Part shown: piece by piece, positions 56,153 to 63,292 of the stretch
Layout of the letters: each line of letters opens with the position of its first letter
Position numbering within the stretch: position 1 is the stretch's first letter
Assembly (NCBI RefSeq): GCF_041260665.1
Contig: NZ_JBGCCT010000040.1
Coordinates: 1-64,000, forward strand
DNA length: 64,000 nt
From: Catenulispora sp. GP43
Lineage (GTDB): Bacteria; Actinomycetota; Actinomycetes; Streptomycetales; Catenulisporaceae
Direction: 5' to 3'
Made by a program: the position numbers and the translations under genes
Notes under the pieces: generated by a model
Database searches by the model: none
Seen by the model: the letters and a program-made list of their open reading frames with translations, nothing else
Told to the model about the DNA's origin: nothing

Positions 56153-57145
56153 TCAGGCGTCGAAGCCCCGCGGCAGCGTGCGGGGGAAGCCGAACCGTGT
56201 CAGCGAGGCCTGCCCCGCGAACCGGGTGAGCCCCTGCACCCGCTCGCCCCGCAGCGTGAACACGATCAGGCCGCAGAACCGCCAGATCGGCGCCCGGGGG
56301 TCGGGGATGTAGAGCACCATGGCGGGCTGGCCGTTGGCGCGGGTGGGCAGGAACCGCAGCTCCTGGCCCTGGTGCAGCTCCAGCAGGAACCGGGCGATGG
56401 TCCCGGGCCCCCGGTGCTCGGCCGGCTCCGGCGGCATCGTCAGCCGGGCGTCGTCGGTCAGCAGACTCACCAGCTCCGGCAGGTCGAAGCGCTGGAACGC
56501 GCTGACGAAGCGGTCGACGACCGCGGCCTCCGCCGGCGACTTGGGCATCGGCACCTCGTGCGCGGGCCGGTCGGGCGGCAGCGCGGCGCGCGCCCGGACC
56601 AGCGCGCTGTTGACCGCGGTGGCGGTGGTGCCGAGCATGTCCGCGGTCTCGGCGGCCGAGAAGCCCAGCACGTCCCGCAGCACCAGGACCGCACGCTGCT
56701 GGGGCGGCAGGTGTTGCAGGCCCGCCACGAACGACAGGGCGATCGACTCGCGGGCGTCGTAGCGGGCCTCGGGGCCGGGGGTGAGCTCGTCCAGGTCGCC
56801 GGGATACGGCTCCAGCCACCAGGGATCGCCGGACCATTCCCGCTCCGGCGGCTGCGGCCGCCGCTTCTGGCCGCGCAGGTAGTTCAGACAGTGGTTGGTG
56901 GCGATCCGGTACAGCCACGCCCGCAGCGACCGGCCGTCGAACCGGCCGATCGAACGCCATGCCGCCAACAGGGCCTCCTGGAGCACGTCCTCGGCGTCCT
57001 GCACCGAGCCGAGGATCCGGTAGCAGTGCGCCTGCAGTTCGCGGCGGTGCGGACCGACGAGTTCACGGAAGGCCTCGCCGTCCCCGGCCCGGGCCCGGGC
57101 GAGGATCGCCTCGGTCATGGTGGAACCTGTCCTTTCGTCGGCCAC
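56153..57145 (-). CDS. ECF sigma factor with SnoaL-like C-terminal domain
   Basis: A 330-residue RNA polymerase sigma factor. Region 2 (about 15-85) reads EAFRELVGPHRRELQAHCYRILGSVQDAEDVLQEALLAAWRSI and LRAWLYRIATNHCLNYLR. WWLEPYP at about 110 is typical of the SigX5/TIGR02960 group. Region 4 (about 135-190) has LQHLPPQQRAVLVLRDVLGFSAAETADMLGTTATAVNSALVRARAAL. About 200-330 is a SnoaL-like domain that often controls such factors in place of an anti-sigma protein. GTG at 57145 follows AGGAGGTG at a good distance and is preferred to ATG 57118. The divergent MFS gene may be its target. Confidence 0.87.
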   Translation of the reverse strand: MADERTGSTMTEAILARARAGDGEAFRELVGPHRRELQAHCYRILGSVQDAEDVLQEALLAAWRSIGRFDGRSLRAWLYRIATNHCLNYLRGQKRRPQPPEREWSGDPWWLEPYPGDLDELTPGPEARYDARESIALSFVAGLQHLPPQQRAVLVLRDVLGFSAAETADMLGTTATAVNSALVRARAALPPDRPAHEVPMPKSPAEAAVVDRFVSAFQRFDLPELVSLLTDDARLTMPPEPAEHRGPGTIARFLLELHQGQELRFLPTRANGQPAMVLYIPDPRAPIWRFCGLIVFTLRGERVQGLTRFAGQASLTRFGFPRTLPRGFDA

Positions 57146-57264
57146 TGGAAAACACCTCCTACCGAATGCAACACCGGCGGCGGGCCGGATTCATCGCTGT
57201 GGGCCAGGCGAGTTCGCGCGCCGGCCGGTGCTTCATCGGTGAGGGCTCCCACCCGTGACCACCG

Positions 57265-57297
57265 GAGGCACCCATGACCTCAGAGGCACCCATGACC
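57265..57297 (+). repeat. Tandem duplication of ribosome site and start codon of the DHA2 transporter
   Basis: GAGGCACCCATGACC occurs at 57265-57279 and again at 57283-57297, an 18-base period. Each copy has a Shine-Dalgarno-like GAGG, a six-base spacer and ATG, in the same frame. Confidence 0.9.
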
Positions 57298-58791
57298 GCA
57301 CTGGACGGCAGGAACGAAACCCGCGAACAAGCGCCTGCGACGCCCGGCGCCCCGCACCGATGGCGGGCGTTCGCGCTCCTGGCCGTGGCGGTCTTCATGA
57401 CCGTGGTCGACATGCTGATCGTCAACGTGGCGCTGCCGACGATCGGTGCCAAGCTCCACTTCGCCCAGACGAACCTGCAGTGGGTGGTGACCGCGTACGC
57501 GATCAGCTTCGGCGGCTTCCTGCTGCTCGGCGGCCGGACCGCCGACCTGGTCGGACGCCGCCGGACCTTCGTGGCCGGGCTCGCGCTGTTCACCGCGGCC
57601 TCGTGCGCGTGCGGGCTGGCGACCAGCGGCACCTTCCTGATCGTCATGCGCGGCGTCCAGGGGCTCGGCGCCGCTGCCGTGCTGCCCGCCGCGCTGTCCA
57701 TCGTGATGAACATGTTTCCCGAGGGCCCCGAGCGCAACAAGGCGCTCGGCATCTGGGGCGCCGTCGGCGCCAGCGGGGCGACGTTCGGGGTGCTGGCCGG
57801 GGGCGCCATCACCCGGTACGCCGGCTGGCCCTACATCTTCTACCTGAACGTCTTCATCGGCGGCGCAGTGCTGCTGGTGGCTCCGCGCGTGCTGCCAGAA
57901 AGCAGGGTTCCCGACGCCCGCCGCCGCTACGACGTCCCCGGCGCCGTCACCGTGACCGGCGCCCTGGTCCTCGCGGTGTACGCGATCTCGCAGGCACCGA
58001 CCGTCGGGTGGACCGCCGCCCGGACCCTGGTGCCGCTCGCGGTCTCGGCGGTGCTGCTGGTCACGTTCGTGATCGTCGAGGCCAGGACCGAGGCGCCGCT
58101 GCTGCCGCTTCGGCTGTTCCGTCTGAAGACCCTGGCCGGTTCCAACACCGTCGGCTTCCTGCTCGGAGCCAGCTTCTACGGCTACATCTTCATCGGCACG
58201 CTCTACATGCAGCAGGTGCTCCGCTATTCCCCCATGACGACCGGCCTGGCCTGGCTGACCGTGGGCCTGACCGGGGTGGTGATGGCCGGGCCGGCCCAGA
58301 TCCTGGTCACCAAGGCGTCGGTGCGGCTGGTGATGGCGGTCGGGATGGCGGTGACCGCGTCCGGGATCCTGTGGGCCACCCAGGTGTCCGCGCACGGGAG
58401 CTTCTGGTCGGACCTGGCCGGCCCCTTCTTCCTGACCGGGACGGTCACCTGGGTGTTCATCCCGGTGTCGATCGGGGCCCTGGTCGGCGTCACCGAACGC
58501 GAGGCCGGTGTCGCCTCCGGCCTCATCGACTCCTCCCAGCAGCTCGGGGGCGCGATCGGGATCGCCATCGCCTCGACCGTCGCGGCGGCGCGCTCCCAGG
58601 CGATGCTCGGGCACGGCCATGCCGCCGCCGATGCGCTGACCGGCGGCTTCCAGCAGGCTCTGTGGGTCTGCGGGCTCATCGGCCTGGCCGCGGTCCCGGT
58701 GGCGTTGGTGCTCGTCAGGCGTCAAGCACCTGCACCGCGACCAACTCTTCCAGATACCGCGCGTCCCACCACGCCATCTGCCACTGCTTAG
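57274..58791 (+). CDS. MFS transporter of the DHA2 (EmrB/QacA) drug-efflux type, 14 helices
   Basis: A 505-residue inner-membrane proton antiporter with 14 helices. The first carries the DHA2 motif AVFMTVVDMLIVNVALPTIG. Motif A is GGRTADLVGRRRTF between helices 2 and 3, and motif C lies in helix 5 (GIWGAVGASGATFGVLAGGAI). The C-terminal tail is Thr/Pro-rich. It probably exports a toxic or made compound. Two starts are possible, ATG 57274 or ATG 57292, made by duplication of the start region. Its last 77 bases overlap the 3' end of the convergent acyl-CoA dehydrogenase gene. It is divergent from the ECF sigma factor. Confidence 0.88.
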   Translation: MTSEAPMTALDGRNETREQAPATPGAPHRWRAFALLAVAVFMTVVDMLIVNVALPTIGAKLHFAQTNLQWVVTAYAISFGGFLLLGGRTADLVGRRRTFVAGLALFTAASCACGLATSGTFLIVMRGVQGLGAAAVLPAALSIVMNMFPEGPERNKALGIWGAVGASGATFGVLAGGAITRYAGWPYIFYLNVFIGGAVLLVAPRVLPESRVPDARRRYDVPGAVTVTGALVLAVYAISQAPTVGWTAARTLVPLAVSAVLLVTFVIVEARTEAPLLPLRLFRLKTLAGSNTVGFLLGASFYGYIFIGTLYMQQVLRYSPMTTGLAWLTVGLTGVVMAGPAQILVTKASVRLVMAVGMAVTASGILWATQVSAHGSFWSDLAGPFFLTGTVTWVFIPVSIGALVGVTEREAGVASGLIDSSQQLGGAIGIAIASTVAAARSQAMLGHGHAAADALTGGFQQALWVCGLIGLAAVPVALVLVRRQAPAPRPTLPDTARPTTPSATA

Positions 58792-59833
58792 CGCGCCGGA
58801 AGTACAACTGCGTGTCGAACTCCACGGTGAAGCCGTTGCCGCCGAAGATCTGCTGGGCCTTCGCCGTCACGTCCCGGAACGTGTCCCCGGCGAACAGCTT
58901 CGCCATCGGCGCCAGCTTCGCCGTGGAGCGCCCCGCGTCGCGGGCCCACGCCGCCTCCCACACCAGGGTCTCGGCGCCGTCGACGGTGGTCACCGCGTCC
59001 GCCAGATAGTGCGCGATGGCCTGGAAGGCGCCGAGGGGCTTGTCGAACTGGCGGCGGGTCAGCGCGTAGTCGACGGTGAACTCCAGGGTCCGGCGGGCTC
59101 CGCCGGACGCCTGGGCCGCCGCCAGCACGATCGCGTCGTGCATGACCTCGTCCCAGACCGCCCAGCCGCCGCGGATGATCGAGTCTCCGGGGACGAACAC
59201 GTCCTCGAAGTCGATCCGGTACTGGGTGTCGGAGGCGACGGTGAGCTGCTGCGTCAGACGCACGCCTTCGGCGGCCGGGTCCACCAGAAGGAAGAGCACC
59301 TCGTCGGTGGCCTCGTCGCGCGCCAAGGTCATGACGCGCTCCGAGCCGCGCGCATAAGGCACGTGGCGCTTGACGCCGGTCAGCCGGTAACCGCCGCCCA
59401 ACGCCGCGACCGCCTGCGCCCGCACGCCGCGCGGCCCGCAGCTCCGGTCCGGCTCCAGCCACGCCACCGTGACCACCCCGGCGCCGGACGCGATCCCCGG
59501 CAACCAGCGCTGCCGTTGCTCCGCACTGCCCGCCCTCGCGAGCACCTGCCCGGCCAGCACCGTGCTCGCGAAGTGCGGTGAGGGCACCAGCGCGCGTCCG
59601 AACTCCGTGTACACCAGCGCCGCGTCCAGCAGGGTCATGTCGGTGCCGCCGTACTCCTCCGGCAGCCGCATTCCGTGCAGGCCGAGCTGCGCGGCCTGCT
59701 TCCAGAAGTCCTCCGGGTAGCGCTCAGGGTCGTTCTCCAGGGCGCGCACGGTCGTCGGCGGAACGTGTTTGGCGCACAGGTCCCGCACCGTGTCCCGGAG
59801 CAGGATCTGCTCGTCGCTGAAGTCGAGGTCCAT
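58715..59833 (-). CDS. Acyl-CoA dehydrogenase, second subunit-like (372 aa)
   Basis: A 372-residue flavoenzyme of the acyl-CoA dehydrogenase fold. N-terminal MDLDFSDEQILLRDTVRDLCAKH, GLHGMRLPEEYGGTDM, then the middle beta domain and the helical end TRRQFDKPLGAFQAIAHYLADAV and QQIFGGNGFTVEFDTQLYFRRAKQW. The flavin signature is less perfect (VAWLEPDRSCGPRGVRAQ) than in the first enzyme of the operon. In steroid and cholesterol side-chain pathways such enzymes work as pairs of unlike subunits; the second member here fits that. ATG 59831-59833, with AGAAGG five bases before it. Last gene of five; its 3' end overlaps a convergent transporter. Confidence 0.87.
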   Translation of the reverse strand: MDLDFSDEQILLRDTVRDLCAKHVPPTTVRALENDPERYPEDFWKQAAQLGLHGMRLPEEYGGTDMTLLDAALVYTEFGRALVPSPHFASTVLAGQVLARAGSAEQRQRWLPGIASGAGVVTVAWLEPDRSCGPRGVRAQAVAALGGGYRLTGVKRHVPYARGSERVMTLARDEATDEVLFLLVDPAAEGVRLTQQLTVASDTQYRIDFEDVFVPGDSIIRGGWAVWDEVMHDAIVLAAAQASGGARRTLEFTVDYALTRRQFDKPLGAFQAIAHYLADAVTTVDGAETLVWEAAWARDAGRSTAKLAPMAKLFAGDTFRDVTAKAQQIFGGNGFTVEFDTQLYFRRAKQWQMAWWDARYLEELVAVQVLDA

Positions 59834-59852
59834 CAGGGCCTTCTCTCGCTCG

Positions 59853-60329
59853 CTAGGGGCGCCAGCGCTCGCCGCGCCGGGTCCACGGGTTGTCGTCGGG
59901 GGAGAGCGGGACGGCGATGCGGGCGGTGCACCCGGTCTTGGAGTCCGGGCCGACCGCCAGGTCCAGGGCGACCTCGAGCCAGCCGCAGCCGGCCTCGTCC
60001 ACGGCCGTGGCGGTGACCGTGCCGCTGATCGTCATCGTGTCGCCGGGGAACACCGAGTCCTTCATCCGGAAGCGCATGCGCCCCGGGCGCCCGTGCGGGC
60101 CGGTCCAGTCGGTGAGGTAGCGCTCGAACCACGCGGCCTGATTCGGGGTGTTCAGGAAGATGTCCCGGACGCCGTTGCGCTCGACGGCGAAGGCGTGGTC
60201 GTGGTGCATCGGGCGCCAGTCGCGGGTCGCCAGCGCGCCCAGGACGACGGTCGTGGCGGACACCTCGTAGGTCAGGACCGGCAGCGTGTCGCCGACGGCG
60301 ACCTGGTCCAGGGTCAGCTGCGGCTTCAC
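59853..60329 (-). CDS. MaoC-like hot-dog hydratase, C-terminal half partner
   Basis: A 158-residue single hot-dog protein of the MaoC type. It starts VKPQLTLDQVAVGDTLPVLTYEV; the hydratase motif is at TRDWRPMHHDHAFAVERNGVRDIFLNTPN, where the His and Asp bind the enoyl-CoA. It follows the 182-residue MaoC gene with a GTGA overlap, and the pair would form one active hydratase (as in ChsH1/ChsH2-like couples). It adds water to the double bond made by the dehydrogenases. Confidence 0.83.
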   Translation of the reverse strand: MKPQLTLDQVAVGDTLPVLTYEVSATTVVLGALATRDWRPMHHDHAFAVERNGVRDIFLNTPNQAAWFERYLTDWTGPHGRPGRMRFRMKDSVFPGDTMTISGTVTATAVDEAGCGWLEVALDLAVGPDSKTGCTARIAVPLSPDDNPWTRRGERWRP

Positions 60330-60874
60330 GAGCTCCTCGCCTCCTCGCGCCGGTAGCCGAACCCGGTGTAGGACTCCACGCCGCACAGCTCGCCGCGCAC
60401 GTTCCGGTATTCGACGTCGATGGTCCAGAACCGGCCGCGGCCCAGCTTCGTGGTCTTCACGCCGCTCACCGAGCGCAGGCGCTGGCAGGTGGTGAGGACG
60501 TCCCCGGGGCGGACCGGCTCGTGGAAGACCGTGGTGAACTCCGCGATGATCGCCTCGGGCAGGTCCAGCCGCCTCTTCAGGTCGAAGTGCACCTGGAGCG
60601 GGAGCTGCGGCTCGTCCCGGCCGGGAGCCCAGTGGTGCGGCCGGAACCAGGTCGACAGCATCGACGGCGGCGCGATCGGGCCCCCGGTGATCTCGGCGGC
60701 GGCGGTCTCGTTCCAGTAGAGCGGGTTGCCGTTCTCGACCGAGGCGCAGGAGGTCCAGATGTAGCCGCGCTCCACGGGGAAGTCGGCGGTCTGCTCGTGG
60801 ACCGTCTGGTCGATGAGGGCTGTGACGTCGCCCGGGAGGTCGTCGGAGAGGTTGTCGGAGAGCTCGTCGGTCAT
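60326..60874 (-). CDS. MaoC-like hot-dog protein with FAS1-type dehydratase domain
   Basis: A 182-residue hot-dog protein of the N-terminal MaoC dehydratase type. It has PVERGYIWTSCASVENGNPLYWNETAAAE, IAPPSMLSTWFRPHHWAPG, FHEPVRPGDVLTTCQRL and WTIDVEYRNVRGELCGVESYTGFGYRR. It lacks the His-Asp active pair of its partner and supports or binds substrate. ATG 60872-60874 overlaps the upstream CoA-transferase stop (ATGA). The N-terminal 20 residues are acidic and repeated (DELSDNLSDDLPGD). Confidence 0.83.
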   Translation of the reverse strand: MTDELSDNLSDDLPGDVTALIDQTVHEQTADFPVERGYIWTSCASVENGNPLYWNETAAAEITGGPIAPPSMLSTWFRPHHWAPGRDEPQLPLQVHFDLKRRLDLPEAIIAEFTTVFHEPVRPGDVLTTCQRLRSVSGVKTTKLGRGRFWTIDVEYRNVRGELCGVESYTGFGYRREEARSS

Positions 60875-62019
60875 GCCACGGTGCCTTCCTCCAGCAGTTC
60901 CTTGATCTCGGCCTCGGTGAATCCGGCTTCCAGCAGCAGCTCGGGGCTGTGGGTGCCGGCGGGGAGGTGGTTGGGGAGTTCGGGACGGAGCATCCCGGCC
61001 AACAGCGGCGCGGTCTGGCGCACGACGCCGTGCTCGGGGTGGATCGCTTCGACGAACGCGTCCCGGGACCGGTATTGGGGATCCTCGGTCACCTCGGCGA
61101 CGGTGAGGATCGGGGCGACGCAGGTGTCCGCGCCGGACAGCACCGCGACCCAGGTGTCACGGTCCTTCGCGGACAGCGCCTCGGTGATGTCGGCGCGGAT
61201 CCGGTCTTGGACGGCGTCGTCGCTCTGGTGCGCGGCCCATTTCTGGAGTCCGAGCAGGCGGCAGAAGTTCGCCCAGAACTTCGGCTCGATCGCGGCGACG
61301 GCGAGCCAGCGGCCGTCGCCGGCCGGGTAGGTGCCGTAGCAGGCGTAGCGGCCGGTGGTCATCGAATGCTGATAGCCGGGTTCGCTGCCGGTGGCCAGGA
61401 ATTCGTCCACGGCCAGTGACATCAGCGACAGCACTCCGTCCGCGACGGATACGTCGAGGTAGGCGCCTTCGCCCTGCACCAGCGCCGCGAGGATGGCGAT
61501 CACCGCGTGCATGCCGCCGCCGGCGCTGTCGGCCAGCGTCGCGCCCGGAAGCGCCGGGTTGCCGCGCGCGCCGGGTTCGCCGACGGCCAGGTAGCCGCCG
61601 ACGGCGAGGTAGTCCAGGTCGTGGCCGGCCCATTGGGCGGCGGGGCCGGATTGCCCGAAGCCGGTGGTCGAGCAGTACACGATCTCCGGATTGCCGGCGC
61701 GCACCGCGTCGTAGCCGATGCCGAGCCGGTCGGTGACCCCCGGTCGGAAGGACTCGATCACGACGTCGGCGCGCTCGGTCATGCGCAGGAACGTCTCCCG
61801 GCCGCGGTCGGATTTCAGGTCGAGCAGGATCCGGCGCATGCCGCGGTGGCCGCTGTAGGCGTGGAAGACCGGGGTGATCTGGACCGCGCCGCGCGAGGGC
61901 ACCGCGCCGACGTTCACCACCTCGGCCCCGTAATCCGCCAGCCACCGCCCGGCGCGCGCCGCCGGGCCGACGCTGGCGAGGTTCAGCACCTTGACACCGG
62001 CCAGCAGTGGTCCCGCCAT
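60871..62019 (-). CDS. CaiB/BaiF CoA-transferase family protein (alpha-methylacyl-CoA racemase-like)
   Basis: A 382-residue type III CoA-transferase fold enzyme. It has LLAGVKVLNLASVGPAARAGRWLADYGAEVVNV, DLKSDRGRETFLRM, ADVVIESFRPGVTDRLGIGYD, CSTTGFGQSGPAAQWAGHDLDYLAVGG and DVSVADGVLSLM. AMACR family members invert 2-methylacyl-CoA such as the steroid side chain; others transfer CoA. The Asp of GHDLDY is in the usual active-site place. ATG 62017-62019, one base after the upstream stop. Confidence 0.87.
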   Translation of the reverse strand: MAGPLLAGVKVLNLASVGPAARAGRWLADYGAEVVNVGAVPSRGAVQITPVFHAYSGHRGMRRILLDLKSDRGRETFLRMTERADVVIESFRPGVTDRLGIGYDAVRAGNPEIVYCSTTGFGQSGPAAQWAGHDLDYLAVGGYLAVGEPGARGNPALPGATLADSAGGGMHAVIAILAALVQGEGAYLDVSVADGVLSLMSLAVDEFLATGSEPGYQHSMTTGRYACYGTYPAGDGRWLAVAAIEPKFWANFCRLLGLQKWAAHQSDDAVQDRIRADITEALSAKDRDTWVAVLSGADTCVAPILTVAEVTEDPQYRSRDAFVEAIHPEHGVVRQTAPLLAGMLRPELPNHLPAGTHSPELLLEAGFTEAEIKELLEEGTVA

Positions 62020-62020
62020 C

Positions 62021-63223
62021 TCAGAAGTTCTTCGGCAGGCCCAGGCGCCGGCGCGCGATGATGTTCTTCTGCACCTCCGAGGTGCCGCCGCCGATGGTGT
62101 CCAGCACCGTGTACCGGTACGTCGACTCCGCGCGTCCGGCCATCGGCGCCTCCTCGGTGCCCACGCGCAGCTGCGATCCCGGCGCGGCCAGGTCCATCGC
62201 GGCGTCGGCGACGCGCTGGGACAGCTCGGTCGCGTACAGCTTGTACTCGCTGGACTCGGTGGTCGGCGGCGGGCCGGATCTCATCGAGGCCGCGACCACC
62301 CGCAGGCCCAGCAGCCGGGCCACCTCGGCCTCGGTGGCCAGGCGTGCCACGCGGCGGCGGGTGACCGGATCCCCGCGGACCGGCTCGTCGTCGACCTCGG
62401 CGGTGCGCAGCCAGTCGACCAGCAGCTCGAAGCGCGCGGCGATCGGGGAGTAGGTGAACATCGTGAAGCGTTCGAGGTCCAGGGCCTCGGAGATGTACTG
62501 GAAGCCCTTGTTCAGCTCGCCGACGCGGTGGTCGTCGGGGACGAAGACGTCGTCGAAGAACACCGAGTTGGTGCGCTCGTCGCCCATCGTCCAGATGCCC
62601 TGGATCGTGATGCCGGGATGGTCCAGCGGGACCAGGAACAGCGTGATGCCGAAGTGCTTGGGCGCCTCGGGGTCGGTGCGCGCGCCGACCCAGTACCACT
62701 CGGCGAAGTGCGCGGAGGTGGTCCAGGTCTTCTGGCCGTTCAGGATCCAGCCCTCGACGCTGTCGCGGGTGGTGCGCTCGGCCTTGAGCTTCATCGAGGC
62801 GGCGTCCGAGCCGGAGTCCGGTTCGCTGTAGCCGACCGCGAACTCGACCTCGTTGCGCAGGATCCTGGGCAGGAACTCCTGCTTCAGGTACGGCGAGCCG
62901 TGGGCCAGGATCGTCTTGCCGATGATGCCGACGCCCTTGCCGATCTGCGGGGCGCCGCGCCGGGCCAGCGCCTCGTTCAGCAGGTACTCGTAGACCCCGT
63001 CGCCCTCGGCCCCGCCCCACTCCTTGGGCCAGGTGATGCCCAGCCAGCCGCGCTCGCCCATCTTCTTCATGAACGCGCGGCGCGGCGGGGTGTCGACGAT
63101 CTGGGCCATGTTCTCCCGGGTGACGTCGAAGACGCTGGTGTCACCGGGGGTCTGTTCGGTGTCGAGGAAGGTTTCGACGTCGGCGGCGAAGGCCCGCTGC
63201 TCGGGCGTGAAGTCGAAGTCCAT
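62021..63223 (-). CDS. Acyl-CoA dehydrogenase (400 aa), first gene of the acyl-CoA operon
   Basis: A 400-residue flavoenzyme. Motifs: MDFDFTPEQRAFAADVETFL, GWLGITWPKEWGG, FAVGYSEPDSGSDAASMKLKAERT (FAD and substrate-binding signature), NGQKTWTTSAHFAEWYWVGARTD, TFLVPLDHPGITIQG-like strand, and the end YRYTVLDTIGGGTSEVQKNIIARRRLGLPKNF. It would oxidise an acyl-CoA, perhaps from steroid or branched lipid, as a heteromer with the 372-residue partner. ATG 63221-63223 has no ribosome site; a -10 lies nearby, so the message is nearly leaderless. Confidence 0.9.
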   Translation of the reverse strand: MDFDFTPEQRAFAADVETFLDTEQTPGDTSVFDVTRENMAQIVDTPPRRAFMKKMGERGWLGITWPKEWGGAEGDGVYEYLLNEALARRGAPQIGKGVGIIGKTILAHGSPYLKQEFLPRILRNEVEFAVGYSEPDSGSDAASMKLKAERTTRDSVEGWILNGQKTWTTSAHFAEWYWVGARTDPEAPKHFGITLFLVPLDHPGITIQGIWTMGDERTNSVFFDDVFVPDDHRVGELNKGFQYISEALDLERFTMFTYSPIAARFELLVDWLRTAEVDDEPVRGDPVTRRRVARLATEAEVARLLGLRVVAASMRSGPPPTTESSEYKLYATELSQRVADAAMDLAAPGSQLRVGTEEAPMAGRAESTYRYTVLDTIGGGTSEVQKNIIARRRLGLPKNF

Positions 63224-63232
63224 AGTGCGGTG

Positions 63233-63261
63233 AACATATATCTGACGGCATGTCAGATCAA
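63233..63261 (-). promoter_or_regulatory. Promoter of the acyl-CoA operon with 19-bp palindrome
   Basis: ATCTGAC-GGCAT-GTCAGAT (63240-63258) is a perfect inverted repeat with 7-base arms. On the minus strand TTGATC (63256-63261) and TATGTT (63233-63238) are 17 bases apart, so the palindrome fills the promoter spacer and touches the -35, as a TetR-type repressor site would. The predicted start of transcription is about three bases before the ATG. Confidence 0.65.
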
Positions 63262-63292
63262 TACTCGCCACCGGCCCGCGTATCCTGCCCGG

